Source of the DNA: Anadara kagoshimensis
Taxonomy: Eukaryota; Mollusca; Bivalvia; Arcoida; Arcidae
DNA length: 64,000 nucleotides
Direction: 5' to 3'
Assembly (NCBI GenBank): GCA_021292105.1
Contig: CM037874.1
Coordinates: 20,953,534 to 21,017,533 of the forward strand
Shown: one piece after another, positions 36,201 through 48,275 of the stretch
How positions within the stretch are numbered: position 1 is the stretch's first letter
How the letters are laid out: every line of letters begins with the position of its first letter
The notes under the pieces: generated by a model
What the model was told of the DNA's origin: nothing
The model's input: the letters and a program-made list of their open reading frames with translations, nothing else
Databases searched by the model: none
Position numbers and translations under genes: made by a program

Positions 36201-38465
36201 ACCAAATGTTGCAATTGGATAGATCTACCCGTGGTTAAAAGGCCTAGATGGGGAAACGCATTTTCTTTGTGAACGCCACTTCAAACGTAGCAGGTCCTTA
36301 CGAAATCACATATCAAAAGGGGGGTATGGTCCTTCTGAGCTCTCGGAAGACCCGTTCTACCCCTCTAGGGTTCTTGAACTTTTCACCAAATGTTGCAATT
36401 GGATCAGTCTATGCGTGGTTAAAAGGCCTAGATGGGGAAACGCATTTTCTCTGTGTACGCCACTTCAAACGTAGCAGGTCCTTACGAAATCACATATCAA
36501 AAGGGGGGTATGAACCTTCTGAGCTCTCGTAAGACCCGTTCTACCCCTCTAGGGTTCTTGAAATTTTCACCAAATGTTGCAATTGGATAGATCTACCCGT
36601 GGTTAAAAGGCCTAGATGGGGAAACGCATTTTCTCTGTGTACGCCACTTCAAACGTAGCAGGTCCTTACGAAATCACATATCAAAAGGGGGGTATGGTCC
36701 TTCTGAGCTCTCGTAAGACCCGTTCTACCCCTCTAGGGTTCTTGAAATTTTCACCAAGTGTTGCAATTGGATAGATCTACCCGTGGTTAAAAGGCCTAGA
36801 TGGGGAAACGCATTTTCTCTGTGTACGCCACTTCAAACGCAGCAGGTCCTTACGAATTCACATATCAAAAGGGGGGTATGGTCCTTCTGAGCTCTCGGAA
36901 GACCCGTTCTACCCCTCTAGGGTTCTTGAAATTTTCACCAAATGTTGCAATTGAATAGATCTACCCGTGGTTAAAAGGCCTAGATGGGGAAACGCATTTT
37001 CTCTGTGTACGCCACTTCAAACGTAGCAGGTCCTTACGAAATCACATATCAAAAGGGGGGTATGGTCCTTCTGAGCTCTCGTAAGACCCGTTCTACCCCT
37101 CTAGGGTTCTTGAAATTTTCACCAAATGTTGCAATTGGATAGATCTACGCGTGGTTAAAAGGCTTAAATGGGGAAACGCATTTTCTGTGTATGCCACTTC
37201 AAACGTAGCAGGTCCTTACGAAATCACATATCAAAAGGGGGGTATGGTCCTTCTGAGCTCTCGTAAGACCCGTTCTACCCCTCTAGGGTTCTTGAAATTT
37301 TCACCAAATGTTGCAATTGGATATATCTACCCGTGGTTAAAAGGCCTAAATGGGGAAACGCATTTTCTCTGTGTATGCCACTTCAAACATAGCAGATCCT
37401 TACGAAATCACATATCAAAAGGGGTATGGTCCTTCTGAGCTCTCGTAAGACCCGTTCTACCCCTCTAGGGTTCTTGAAATTTTCACCAAATGTTGCAATT
37501 GGATAGATCTACCCGTGGTTAAAAGCCCTAGATGGGGAAACGCATTTTCTCTGTGTACGCCACTTCAAACGTAGCAGGTCCTTACGAAATCACATATCAA
37601 AAGGGGGGTATGGTCCTTCTGAGCTCTCGTAAGACCCGTTCTACCCCTCTAGGGTTCTTGAAATTTTCACCAAATGTTGCAATTGGATATATCTACCCGT
37701 GGTTAAAAGGCCTAAATGGGGAAACGCATTTTCTCTGTGTATGCCACTTCAAACATAGCAGGTCCTTACGAAATCACATATCAAAAGGGGGGTATGGTCC
37801 TTCTGAGCTCTCGTAAGACCCGTTCTACCCCTCTAGGGTTCTTGAAATTTTCACCAAATGTTGCAATTGGATAGATCTACGCGTGGTTAAAAGGCCTAGA
37901 TGGGGAAACGCATTTTCTCTGTGTACGCCACTTCAAACGTAGCAGGTCCTTACGAAATCACATATCAAAAGGGGGGTATGGTCCTTCTGAGCTCTCGTAA
38001 GACCCGTTCTACCCCTCTAGGGTTCTTGAAATTTTCACCAAATGTTGCAATTGGATATATCTACCCGTGGTTAAAAGGCCTAAATGGGGAAACGCATTTT
38101 CTCTGTGTATGCCACTTCAAACATAGCAGGTCCTTACGAAATCACATATCAAAAGGGGGGTATGGTCCTTCTGAGCTCTCGTAAGACCCGTTCTACCCCT
38201 CTAGGGTTCTTGAAATTTTCACCAAATGTTGCAATTGGATAGATCTACCCGTGGTTAAAAGGCCTAGATGGGAAACGCATTTTCTCTGTGTACGCCACTT
38301 CAAACATAGCAGGTCCTTACGAAATCACATATCAAAAGGGGGGTATGGTCCTTCTGAGCTCTCGTAAGACCCGTTCTACCCCTCTAGGGTTCTTGAAATT
38401 TTCACCAAATGTTGCAATTTGATCGATCTATCCGTGGTTAAAAGCCCTAGATGGGGAAACGCATT
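33271..38465 (+). repeat. 184-bp satellite array, right (about 28 monomers)
   Basis: The same monomer as the left array in reverse complement. Marker variants recur as blocks: the TTTCTTTGTGAACGCC monomer near 33,315 is repeated near 35,153 and 36,257, and CACCAAGTGTTGC at 33,811 recurs at 35,648 and 36,752. The offsets are 1,837 bp (10 monomers) and 1,104 bp (6 monomers). Open frames on the plus strand are by-products of the repeat. Confidence 0.95.
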
Positions 38466-38694
38466 TTACGCCCTATGCGTAATTTCGTAATCACACTTAG
38501 AATCACGGTTCCTGTGGTCTTAATATACAGGTGGTCTTTATAAAAAGTTGTGTGCAATACCAGGTCGCCCTAAATATCAAATATTAATAAATGGAATGAT
38601 GTTAGGATTAACCGTATTTAAATAAAATCGAATTGCCCGCTTGATGATATTTAAAAAAATTGCGGGCTAGAATTGCGGGCTAGCTTCACACCAG
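38466..38694 (-). repeat. outer terminal inverted repeat, right (unique part)
   Basis: Inverted partner of 5,307-5,535, of equal length, with one difference seen. It ends GCTTCACACCAG and abuts the 11-bp duplication. Confidence 0.9.
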
Positions 38695-38705
38695 TGTATA
38701 AGATA
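38695..38705. repeat. 11-bp target site duplication, right copy
   Basis: TGTATAAGATA, identical to 5,296-5,306. Confidence 0.85.
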
Positions 38706-38716
38706 AGTAATAAATA

Positions 38717-38908
38717 CAGTACAGGCCTGTCTAAAGTTTAACACTTAGCTAACGAATTAGTACCGAATCGGCAGCTCATCATTTATAAGCTATATCTTGA
38801 TAGCTTTCGGCAGCAGCTATCTATCTTTCGACAGCTTTTGGTCTCTAGCTATCGGTAACTCGACAGCTGAACTTCGACCCCCTTTGAACTTTCGACAGGG
38901 CTGTACTT
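38717..38908 (+). mobile_element. family A MITE, intact single copy
   Basis: 192 bp between TA dinucleotides (38,715-38,716; 38,909-38,910). The left end is CAGTACAGGCCTGTCTAAAG. The right end is GAACTTTCGACAGGGCTGTA plus CTT. The internal blocks CAGCTATCTATCTTTCGACA and CGGCAGC link it to the composite MITEs in the 1.6-kb units. It begins 22 bp after the end of the giant element. Confidence 0.8.
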
Positions 38909-38938
38909 TATTTGACATCACGATCAAAATATGGTACA

Positions 38939-39118
38939 ACAGTCGAACCTGCTTTAAAGGTCACCTCTATATAAGAACCACCTGCTTATAAAGGCCAGTA
39001 AAATTGTATCCCAATTGTGTTTTATTCATATATTTTGAACCTGTATATAAAGGCCACCTGCCCATAAAGACCACTTTTACTGGTTCCCTTTGGTGGCCTT
39101 TATAGACAAATTTGACTG
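38939..39118 (+). mobile_element. second MITE family (ACAGTC ends)
   Basis: Starts ACAGTCGAACCTGC and ends with the mirror-type sequence AAATTTGACTGT. The inside is rich in ATAAAGACCAC and TATAAAGGCCACCTG direct and inverted blocks. I recall similar short elements with ACAGTCAAACCTG tips from many invertebrate genomes, usually with a TA duplication. The duplication is not clean here. Confidence 0.5.
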
Positions 39119-40826
39119 TATGTTATACTTAGCTGTTCAATATTAATCCATTGCCCTTCCAATATGTCTTATTTCTTTTCAAACTTTATAATCAGATCTG
39201 ACATTCAATACACAGATGTCTACAAATAAATATTATCATTGATACTATCTATATAGATAAGTTTAACCTTCGATTAAATGATTCACAAACCTGTCGTCTG
39301 CTTACAATTTATTTTATTGAATGTACAGGATTTCTTTCAAACTGATAAATTAGATTTATGGTAGGCTTGTCCCAACTGCGAAATCTATATACAACGAAGC
39401 AAGCTGCTAACAAATCTCTTGTTGACGCAAGGATATTGCCGTTCTAGGCTTATCAACGGCCCTCAAAAAGATTCACGGTCGTCTTTGCGATAGTATTGAT
39501 GGGTATGATGATTCTGTATTCAAAATTACCATGGCTATATTTGAGTCACATTGCTCCATGTTCCTTATTCCCAATTTTGATTGCACACGTGGCGGAGGTA
39601 TACGTAGCTAGCTAAACGGGAGGTGCTTACCCTTCCGGAGCACCCGGCGTCACTTCCGTGTTGGAAATTTACGTGTTTAAAGTGTAAGTTAAACGATTTT
39701 CGATAATTTGAGTATAAATAGTAAATGCCGTAATTAAAACAATGTCGAAAACCCCATGATCGTACATGGTCTCCTTTTCGAGATATACGTGGTGAAACCT
39801 CCAATTTTGCACCTGGAAAAATTTGTAATCAAGCCTGTACAGGCAACTTCCGGTTTTCGACGATCACACTTGTGACGTCATCAATAAGTACATGTAGCGC
39901 GAAAGTGCGCGTGATGCACTAACAACTGTCTGGGTTACAACGACTGAAAGGTGCGCTTCAGCTCTCCGATCAACGGCGGAATTTACGGGAATACAAAATA
40001 CTGACAGACTTCAAGGTGTAAACATGACAGAACATTCAGTAAATTTTACGAGCCATACGAAACTGTGACGTGGAAAATGTATCAGATTCATCAGAAGAAA
40101 CTGTCTGACAAGGTTAATGCTGTACATGGTAGTGTATATTGTAATTTCTACGAACTATTTTCTCTTTTTTTTTTTACAGCAGATCTACAGTGTATTGTCA
40201 TTTTTTTTATTTCCTTGCGTTTGAGTGTCAATTTTTAATGAAAGTAGGTGTCTATGTGTCACAACCACACCACATGCAGGTTTTAGTACAGGCAACCGGC
40301 TCCACATACCACAATCATGACAATGACCAGCTGACAATCCTATTATTTTGACTTATACGGGTACAAATTCCAATGCATTCTGGGGTTTTAGGTTTACATT
40401 TGCATAGGTTGTTATAACCACTATCTTGGCACTGCTTGTTAAAAATATAATATAGTGCGATATGAAGTTACTGGTTGGCTACTTGCCTTAGGTTTGAACC
40501 CCATAATCCTTACTTTCACAACTTGAGCTGATCAGCTAGTGTCAGTTTCAACATGTCAAAACATCATAATAATAAAAATAATAATAATTATAAATCTGTT
40601 AAAGTCTAGTTTTAAAACATCACCACTCGGGATTATATATATTGTAAATTGAAAAAAATGTATTTGATTATTCTTTTCTGTTACATGGGTATCTAAGGAA
40701 GACATTCAACATATCCATCATTAATCAGTTTGTGCTGTTTAATAGGTATACAGTGAGGAGGATGTACAATTTTGTATCAGGCAGATGAATTGAAATATCC
40801 ATAATCTGTGAATACCCAACCTCATG
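39119..40826. other. intergenic AT-rich DNA
   Basis: Contains the dispersed repeat listed separately and short AT-rich runs. No gene supported. Confidence 0.5.
39530..39690 (+). repeat. dispersed repeat, copy 2
   Basis: Same family as 2,925-3,075. Carries GGAGGTGCTTACCCTTCCGG, AGCACCCGGCGTCACTTCC and TTACGTGTTTAA. Its latter half matches the reverse complement of the 145-bp tandem unit at 4,430-4,965. Confidence 0.55.
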
Positions 40827-41009
40827 TTCAATTCAATTCTTTATTAACCAAAAGTATACACTTATAGGTTTAACTTTACGACAAAATCAATTGTATGGCG
40901 GCATAATGATATAAGTGTGTGACAATAAATATAATACTAACATTAAACACAATGCAATATATATGTAATGTAATGCGGCGGTGGATGGACAAAACAATAT
41001 GTAATAATA

Positions 41010-44000
41010 TTAACATCTCCTTTTAGTTGCTATGGCTAGATATAAGCCTAGATTACGTAAACTTAATATTTGTACACTTAATAACTGTACTAATTTATAA
41101 CTAGAAGGTTTAGACCAATAATATTTTTTTATATGAGCTGATCTGAGATCTGAGTAGAACGGACAAACAAGTATGAAATGAAATTCGTCCTCTACTTCTT
41201 GTAAAGTACATTTGGTACACAACCTCTGATCACGTGGTGTGTTGTTATAACGTCCTATTTCTACTGAAAGCCGATGTGCAGAACATCTATACCTAGTTAA
41301 TAATAGCCTGAATTTCTTAGGTATCAATTTTGTTAAATAATATTGCAGACAGAAATTGTCTGTTAAATGTCTATATATATAACATTTCGAAGATTCCTGT
41401 AAAAAACTATATTTTCCTGCAAAAATGCATCTTTAAGTCTACAAAAAACCTCTGATATAAAACTATTATTAGGCACAACCTGATTGTTCCATATATATAA
41501 CATACCAATGGAAGCTAGTATATTCCTTACATAAGTAGCCCAATTTTGGGATGTATTACAACAAGAAAATAATTCCTTATACAATTCTTTCAGAATACAA
41601 TTATCCGTGTTTAACAAATGTACCCAGTATTTTATAACAGAAACTTATGTCTTATACTCAAAGGGAGTCGACCCGACTCATTGTAAACCATACAGTTGGT
41701 TGTTTTACAATTAACACCTAATACCTGTTTTAAGTACTTTAAATGCAGCTTTTCTAAATCTTTAACATTACTGTAACCCCATAGTTCACTACAATAACTT
41801 ATAACTGGTAATATATACAGTCAAATAAATAAAATTCCGTTTCAACATTTAAACACATACCTTTGGATGATTTCTTAAGACAGAACAATGCCTTATTACC
41901 CTGAGTATACAAATGTTTTAGCGTTACACTGAATTTCCCATTATAATTAAACAATAAACCTAGATAATTGAAGCTTTCCACGACTTCAATTTCTTGATTC
42001 TGAAAATAAAATTTCTCATTAGTTTTCAGATTGCCCCTTTTTCGAAACACCATAATTTTAGTCTTTTGAATGTTAACACACAAGTTCCAATCTGAACAAT
42101 AACCAGACAGACAATCAATCTGACGCTGAAGCCCCTCAATGGACTCGGAAAAATAACCGTGTCGTCGCATACAATAGCAGAAATAGTTGCAAGGGTCCTA
42201 ACTCCAAGCTTCACAATTATGTTCAACCAAGTAATCCTCGAAGTCGTTGATATAAATTGAAAATAAGAACGGAGATAACGGCTCTCCTTGTAACAGTCCC
42301 GAGGTAACTATAAACTTATCGCCCAACTGACCATTGGCTTTAACTGATGCTTTAAAATTTGTATAAAGCCCTTGTATAAGGTTAAGTATTTTCCCCGAAA
42401 TACCAGCTTTCAACAGTTTTCTCCAAAGGGATACCCTGTCAATGGAGTCAAACGCCTTTTTATAATCAATAAAACAGCAGTACAGACGTTTTTCTGAGAA
42501 AGTGTCTTGGATATAATTCCATGCAATGCAAAATAGCGTCCTTAGTCCCAAATCCAGGCTTAAAACCCATTTGCGCATCGATATAATATTATAATTTCCA
42601 CTCCAATCTAACAATCTATTATTCAATATAGATGTAAATATCTTGCTAAGCAGCTGACAAGGGAGATCCCTCTAAAACTATTAACATCATCCTTAACCCT
42701 TCTTGTATACAGGTACAATTATTGACTCTGCCCACGAATTAGGAAAGTGACCGGAATTCATAATTTTATTGAATAATAACGTCAAAATTGGAATAAGAGT
42801 CACAAAGAATTTGATAAAAAGCTCGTTCAACAGCCTATCCGGTCCCGTACTTTGTCACTTTTAAGCTTGTGGATTACGCTAAGAACTTCCTCTTCTTTAA
42901 TATGTTCATTTAATTCCGGATAATACCTATTATCTTCAAAATTATCTCCAGTTACGTCATTACGATTGACATGAAGTAATTCCTCAAAATATTTTGAAAA
43001 GTCACCAACACTGATTTTATCTGATGTAATGTTTCGCTTTTTAAAACGTCTATGGAATTCTTTTGGGTTAGTTTTTCGTAAAATAGACAATTTATTCCCC
43101 TCAGTGCGTTCAAACGAAAGTTTCTTCCGGTTAATAATACGTTTATAATCCGATCTTGCCAAGTTCAAAATTTCACGGTTACTAGCGGTTTTCCAACGGT
43201 TAAAATTCCTCAAAGACACTAAATATGTCTTTCGCGCCTTTTTACAGTCATCATCGAACCACAATTTATCCTCAACTTTTTGTTTAACAACACCTTTGTG
43301 AATTTTAACAATTTTTTCACACTCTTTAGTAATATGACGCAGCAACTCACTAAATTCTAACACACTGTCATCTACCGAATCACTCGAATAAGTTTTTATT
43401 TGATTCACTATGCGAAGCAATTCCTCGGCATTGTTCATAAGTTTATCTTGTATTACATGATTGAAATCATTATCCCACTTAAACTGGCTTATATACGTAA
43501 CATCAGACGGTTCGGAGCTAAATGTCTTGTTTAACACAACCTTAGACGACAATTGTACGATAATCGGGGCATGGTCCGAAAACTCATTAAACCTGTCAAC
43601 ATAAAAATTGTGAACATAACACTGCATACTTCTAGATACACAACAGTAGTCAATGACACTTGTACCCAAACTATTTTGAAACGTTATTGCACCTGTAGCA
43701 TCACCACAAAGTCTACCATTTAATATTACTAAACCAGAAGATTTACACATTTGAAGTAATTTCCTACCCAAACAATTTATTTTAGAGTCCATAGATTTAC
43801 GAGGGGGCAGATTATCTAACTCATTATATTGCATAAAAGGATACATGTTTTCAGATGCTTCTTCGTTCAGCTTGTCATTGCATATATCTTCCATATTAGT
43901 ACCTATTCTGAATTGAAGTCCCCCATTAACATAACATACCCCTCTGAAATAAAGCTTGCTATATCATTTTCAATACATTCATATACGTCAACATCATAGC

Positions 44001-44376
44001 TATCATAATATTTACTTTTAGCATCAGGTATGTAGCAAAAACATATATAAACATCTTTTTCATAACCTAAAATATAACCATTTAATTTTACCCATAAATA
44101 TGTATCAGCACATTTCTTAACTAAATGAATATATTTTTGTAACCATTTTTTGTAATATAACAACACACCACCGCCGCTACATCTTGAACGAGTAACACAT
44201 ATTGGTTGACAAAAACCATCAATTTCAAGATCTTCCTGATCATTTCCTGAAATCCAACATTCACTTAAACAGATAATATCATAACTTGATATGTATTTAA
44301 CAAAAATGTCTAAGTCTAGTTTTTCCCTAAGAGACCTGGCAACATTCCAAGTGCAAATGTTTATCTGTCCATCCAC
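41010..44376 (-). pseudogene. LINE ORF2 (endonuclease-reverse transcriptase), broken
   Basis: Endonuclease: INICTWNVARSLREKLD at the N-terminus, LSECWISG, GGGVLLYYKKW, MLMGDFNSE (frame change right after, near 43,910) and EFSDHAPIIVQL (about 43,555-43,590). RT: LKSDKVRDR (about 42,850), CCFIDYKKAFDSIDRVSLWR, GLLQGEPLSPFLFSIYINDF, then the catalytic motif. At 42,161-42,171 the coding strand reads TATGCGACGAC, so one base is missing inside YADD. C-terminus: LCTKCTLQEVEDEFHFILVC, a Cys/His cluster common at the end of such ORF2 proteins. About five breaks in total. Confidence 0.8.
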
Positions 44377-44493
44377 GACTTCCTATCTTTGTGTCGACCT
44401 GTTCTCCGCATTCGCTGGGTTGTACAATCGACCTTCGATATATAGTTTATTATATGATATAAGCTTTCTTTCCATCTTTACGCGCCTGTATCA

Positions 44494-45256
44494 TTATCGG
44501 TAGAGCTCTTTCCGCTGACGGACTATTTCTGGTGGATATTGCTGAAAGATAGCATGCTTTGTGCCCGCTAGTTCCTTTGCTCTACGCTTTATGGCCTCCC
44601 TATCCTTTGTTGATGGAATTTTCGCAATAATGTTTCTTGGAGTACCCTTTCTAGTATCTGAGGACATCCTGTGCACCCGATCAATTGAAATTTTAATATC
44701 TGACACTTTCATTTTCAGTTTTTCAACCAGAAAGTCACGTAATTTCTGTTCAGTTTCTTCAGCATGCTCATTAGTAGCTTCACAATATTCGTGAAAATGA
44801 GATTTTCTCGCATAGATCTCGACTCAATGTCCAAAACACTTTTTTTGAGTTTTTCGTTTTCAGCTTCAAGTTTCAAAAATTTTTCAGACGTTTCCCGCGC
44901 AAATGTAGTAACTTGCATGACATGAGAGTTAATAGACTGTATGTCATCCTTCATGGACTTCATATTCTGCTCAAAAATTCCCAAAACACTAAGTCTTTTT
45001 GACATTTCATCCATTCTGTTATGAAGAACATGCATTTGATTAAATAATTCATTCACCCATGGGGGTGGATAGCCACCAAGTACCTGGGTAGGTGACTGGA
45101 CCACTGGCGGCATATATAAAATTGAGTGTTAATATTCGAGTCCTGGGGTGTAATATTTACATTAGAATGTGTCATCTGGTTCAAATTATCAGAGTTATTA
45201 TCATTCGACTTATCCATGTTCATATTCACGGGGTATTGACCGTATATATAATACAA
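44494..45256 (-). pseudogene. LINE ORF1, coiled coil plus L1-type RRM and CTD, frameshifted
   Basis: The N-terminal part is Asn/Ser-rich. A heptad-like coiled coil follows (VNELFNQMHVLHNRMDEMSK through FLKLEAENEKLKKSVLDIE). Then comes SMRENLIFTNI, the start of an L1-type RNA-recognition domain, and after a frame change KVSDIKISIDRVHRM, PRNIIAKIPSTKDREAIKRR and QQYPPEIVRQRKELY. These match the RRM and C-terminal domain pattern of L1 ORF1 proteins, which trimerise and bind RNA. At least two frame changes are present (near 45,055-45,113 and 44,700-44,790). Confidence 0.7.
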
Positions 45257-47867
45257 CGTGTTACTTGTAAGGATGTACTTAGTGAAGCGTGACTATCATG
45301 AATGTCTGTCGCGCCGGTAAATAGCCGGTCCGAATCCAGGTTGAAAAAATATATTTTTCAAATACTCACTCAATTGTCCACCAATAACAAAAACAGTAAC
45401 GCCGTTAACTGCCCAATGTACTGATACTTTTCACTATCTATATTGTAACTCGACAACAACAGAACAACTGTTAGAAAAATTATGAAATTCCACACCACAA
45501 AGTTACACCTGTGGACACTTTACCGCCATATTGTCCATGTGTGTATGCAAATCACTTGTTTTAATCCTGACTGGATAATAGCTGTTATCCAATTTGTGGT
45601 CAAGACAGTCTAATGACCATCTTGTTCTCTGGTAAATATGATTATGACATTGTCCAACTTTCTTTCCAGAAGAACTTATTACACATGTATATGGTTAATC
45701 TGCTGTTGTGTCTATCTGTTTTACCCTACCATACACTCTTGATAGCATGTCCTACCCCAGGTACCAATTATGTGTCTAATTATGTTGGGTTAGATTTAAA
45801 TGTAAAAAAAAAAATGTTTTCAAACAATCAAACTTCATTGCACTTTAAATAACTTGGTATACATAATTATGATATAGCAGAAATTAATGGTTAATTATTT
45901 CATTGTTTTCAATGAAGCCTCTTTTAATACTTAAAATATTTCTCTTTTCAGATAAAACAAATTGCATAAAAAGATAATGAAGGCTTAACAAATACAGTAT
46001 AGCAGTCACATGATGGGATTTACATTGATCTGTCATGATAACAGTGGGATTCAAAATTGACAAGATTTTGACAGTCCTTGTAATATTTAACTTCTTCAGT
46101 AGATTTGGGACATATCCTCAGTTGAGTGTTAATTAAGGCATATGTGACTCTTGTTTAATATATAAATAAGGGGTTCAAAATTTCATAACATATTTTTTTA
46201 ATTAAAGGTCCAGGACCTTTTGCCTTTTTCATGGGTTCAACATAATTTTTTGAAAGACAAATATCACTGAAAGTTCCATGTGCAATTGAGTTAACATTTG
46301 AAAATATGTAATCATTTTAAAAAAGTAGTATTTTCTTGTTAAGAGAAAAATTTTGGGTCCATCAGACTTTTCAAGTTTTAACTTTTAACTTTTCAAGGGT
46401 CCCAACACCAAATATATCCCAGACCAAGACAATTTTGAACCTCTGTATATTCATATGTCTCACAGGCCAAATATGGCCAAGTTCTATTTTTCATTATATT
46501 GAATACATGTAATTCAGAGTTGTATATTTATACTGAGTGCAAACAAAGTTGGGGCCCACTGGGTTATATGGGAATCACCCTGTCCATCTGTCCAAATATA
46601 ATGTACACTCTATATCTTCTATGTCTATGGATCAATTTTAATGAAACTTGCAACAAATGAAAACAACATGAGACAATATGTTGCATACCAAATTAAGGTG
46701 AATAGAACAAGGAATAAATCTTAAAAATGACAACTAGCAAGATGGGGGGGGGGGCTGTCTAAAGAGCTGCTCTAGTTATGTGAAGTAAACTTCATATATT
46801 GTGTGATTATTATCTTACATTCATGACAAATTCTTGTTTATTTTGGCTATTGTGTGATTTGTATGATCAAATTCAATAGAAAATACAGTGTATTAATTTA
46901 TATTTTGATAGGTACACATTCATTGCAATGCAGATTCAACCTGATATTGATAGAGAATTCAAAATTCAGAGAGGAAGTGAAATATCCGAGACAAGTTTAA
47001 AGGAAAAGAAACTATGTATAATATTTCATTTTGTACTAGTCAGCATGCATTTAATTATTTAAATTTTTTGTATTGGTTTAATTACTTCAATATACACAGC
47101 TTAGCATTTAAAGATGACATACTGGACATGAGACAGCTGAACATCAAGTGCAAGGTCTAGATTCTCAACTACAGTTTTGCAACCACTTGACCAGATTGCT
47201 CAATAACTTTACCAAAATGCAAAAAAGATAAATTATATGTTAGCACAAATTTGTCTAATTGAAGAGCAGCAAGGTATTTTCATTACATGAATTTGTTTAT
47301 GTATCGTACATGTATTAAAATTATTGTTGAGAAATAGTTTGTTTTTACTACCAGTACTCAGAGTTTTTCATAGATCTTACTCAAAAACTATCTGATTGAA
47401 ATTAATTTGGAATGGGTGGGGTGGGGTGGGGGGGTAATCAGATTTTATGGCACAGGTTCACTGCCACAAGTACATGTAACAGGTACCCACAATATTGGTA
47501 CTGGCTAACTTCATCTACACAGCTATCCATAAATAACTATACAATTTTATAGTCAAATTCCATCCATATGGCCAATATATCAGAGGTTTTGCAGTATTTT
47601 GAAATGGTAATAATGATCTTAATTTTCATGTCATTTTTTTAAAACCAGTTTTTATGGAATTTATTTTTAATTTGAGAAAAAATATAAAAATCTGTGAAAA
47701 ATATATTTTCAAGTTAAAAACAATATTTTACCTAAAACAACACTCAGATTTACAAACATGATATTTTGATAAAGTAATTTTGTGAAGATTTTCTGCCTAT
47801 AATGAAATGACCAGTTTGAAATGTGTATAAATTTATGGATAGCAGTGTATATGTAGACCTATTCCAA

Positions 47868-48060
47868 GGGGGTTGGTGGCACATTGGTCTCTATTACACC
47901 TTTTAATTTCAAGGCTTAAATCCCACTTGGGACTGATCCTAGTGTAAAAAATTTTGTCAATCTGTCTGTTTATGTCAGTGGTTATCTCTAGACACTCCAG
48001 ATTCCTCTACATTTTGAAATCATCACCTTGATATAAGTAAAATGATTTTGATTTTGATTG
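47868..48060 (+). mobile_element. tRNA-derived SINE, second family
   Basis: GGTGGCACATTGGTCTCTAT (A-box region) and AAGGCTTAAATCCCACTTGG (B-box region), at tRNA spacing and ending as a class II tRNA would, are followed by a non-tRNA body and a GATTTTGATTTTGATTG tail. It is diverged and not a functional tRNA gene. Confidence 0.55.
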
Positions 48061-48084
48061 GGTGTACTCCAACACATATATTTA

Positions 48085-48275
48085 GGAAGATGCCACTTGG
48101 GACTTATCCTAGTGTGAAAAATTGTCAATTTGTTTGTTGATGTCAGTGGTTTTCTCCAGTCCAGATTCCTCCAAAATTCCAGAGATGTCCACCTTGATAT
48201 AAGTAAAATAATTCTGGTTGGATGGAAACTTTACTCCAACACTTATATTTAGAAAGAGGTATCTATGGCCCAACT
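48085..48275 (+). repeat. headless second copy of the SINE body
   Basis: Repeats the body of the preceding SINE from CACTTGGGAC(T)TATCCTAGTG through CCACCTTGATATAAGTAAAA, about 175 bp downstream, but lacks the tRNA head. Confidence 0.5.

Larger units (their letters stand above)
5307..38694. mobile_element. 33.4-kb foldback-like element with satellite-filled inverted repeats
   Basis: Both termini read CTGGTGTGAAGCTAGCCCGC going inward and are flanked by a perfect 11-bp duplication, so insertion as one unit is well supported. Each terminus has a unique 229-bp segment, then an array of a 184-bp monomer. The two arrays are mirror images in orientation. A 13-bp motif, CTAGCCCGCAATT, is repeated directly at each tip (5,318-5,343; mirrored at 38,658-38,683) and could be a transposase-binding site. 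No transposase is readable between the arrays. Duplications of 8-11 bp and long inverted repeats are known from Mutator-like elements, which is my best guess. Foldback/P-type (Galileo-like) elements also carry tandem repeats in their ends but make 7-8 bp duplications. The internal gene cargo is other transposons only. Confidence 0.8.
40827..45540 (-). mobile_element. near full-length APE-type LINE, broken
   Basis: Minus-strand element with a 5' leader (to about 45,540), ORF1, ORF2 and a 3' end of TTAATAAAGAATTGAATTGAA, a pentanucleotide-repeat tail. The RT and C-terminal motifs fit the CR1/Jockey side of non-LTR elements. It lies 2.1 kb outside the giant element and on the opposite strand to the other two LINEs. 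The 5' end is estimated from where the leader merges into unrelated sequence. Confidence 0.8.

Noticed and set aside
5307-38694. Polinton, LTR element or Helitron as identity of the giant element
   Set aside because: No capsid, polymerase, integrase or helicase coding is seen. The ends are inverted and not direct repeats, and the 11-bp duplication does not fit the 6 bp of Polintons, the 4-6 bp of LTR elements or the absence of duplication in Helitrons.
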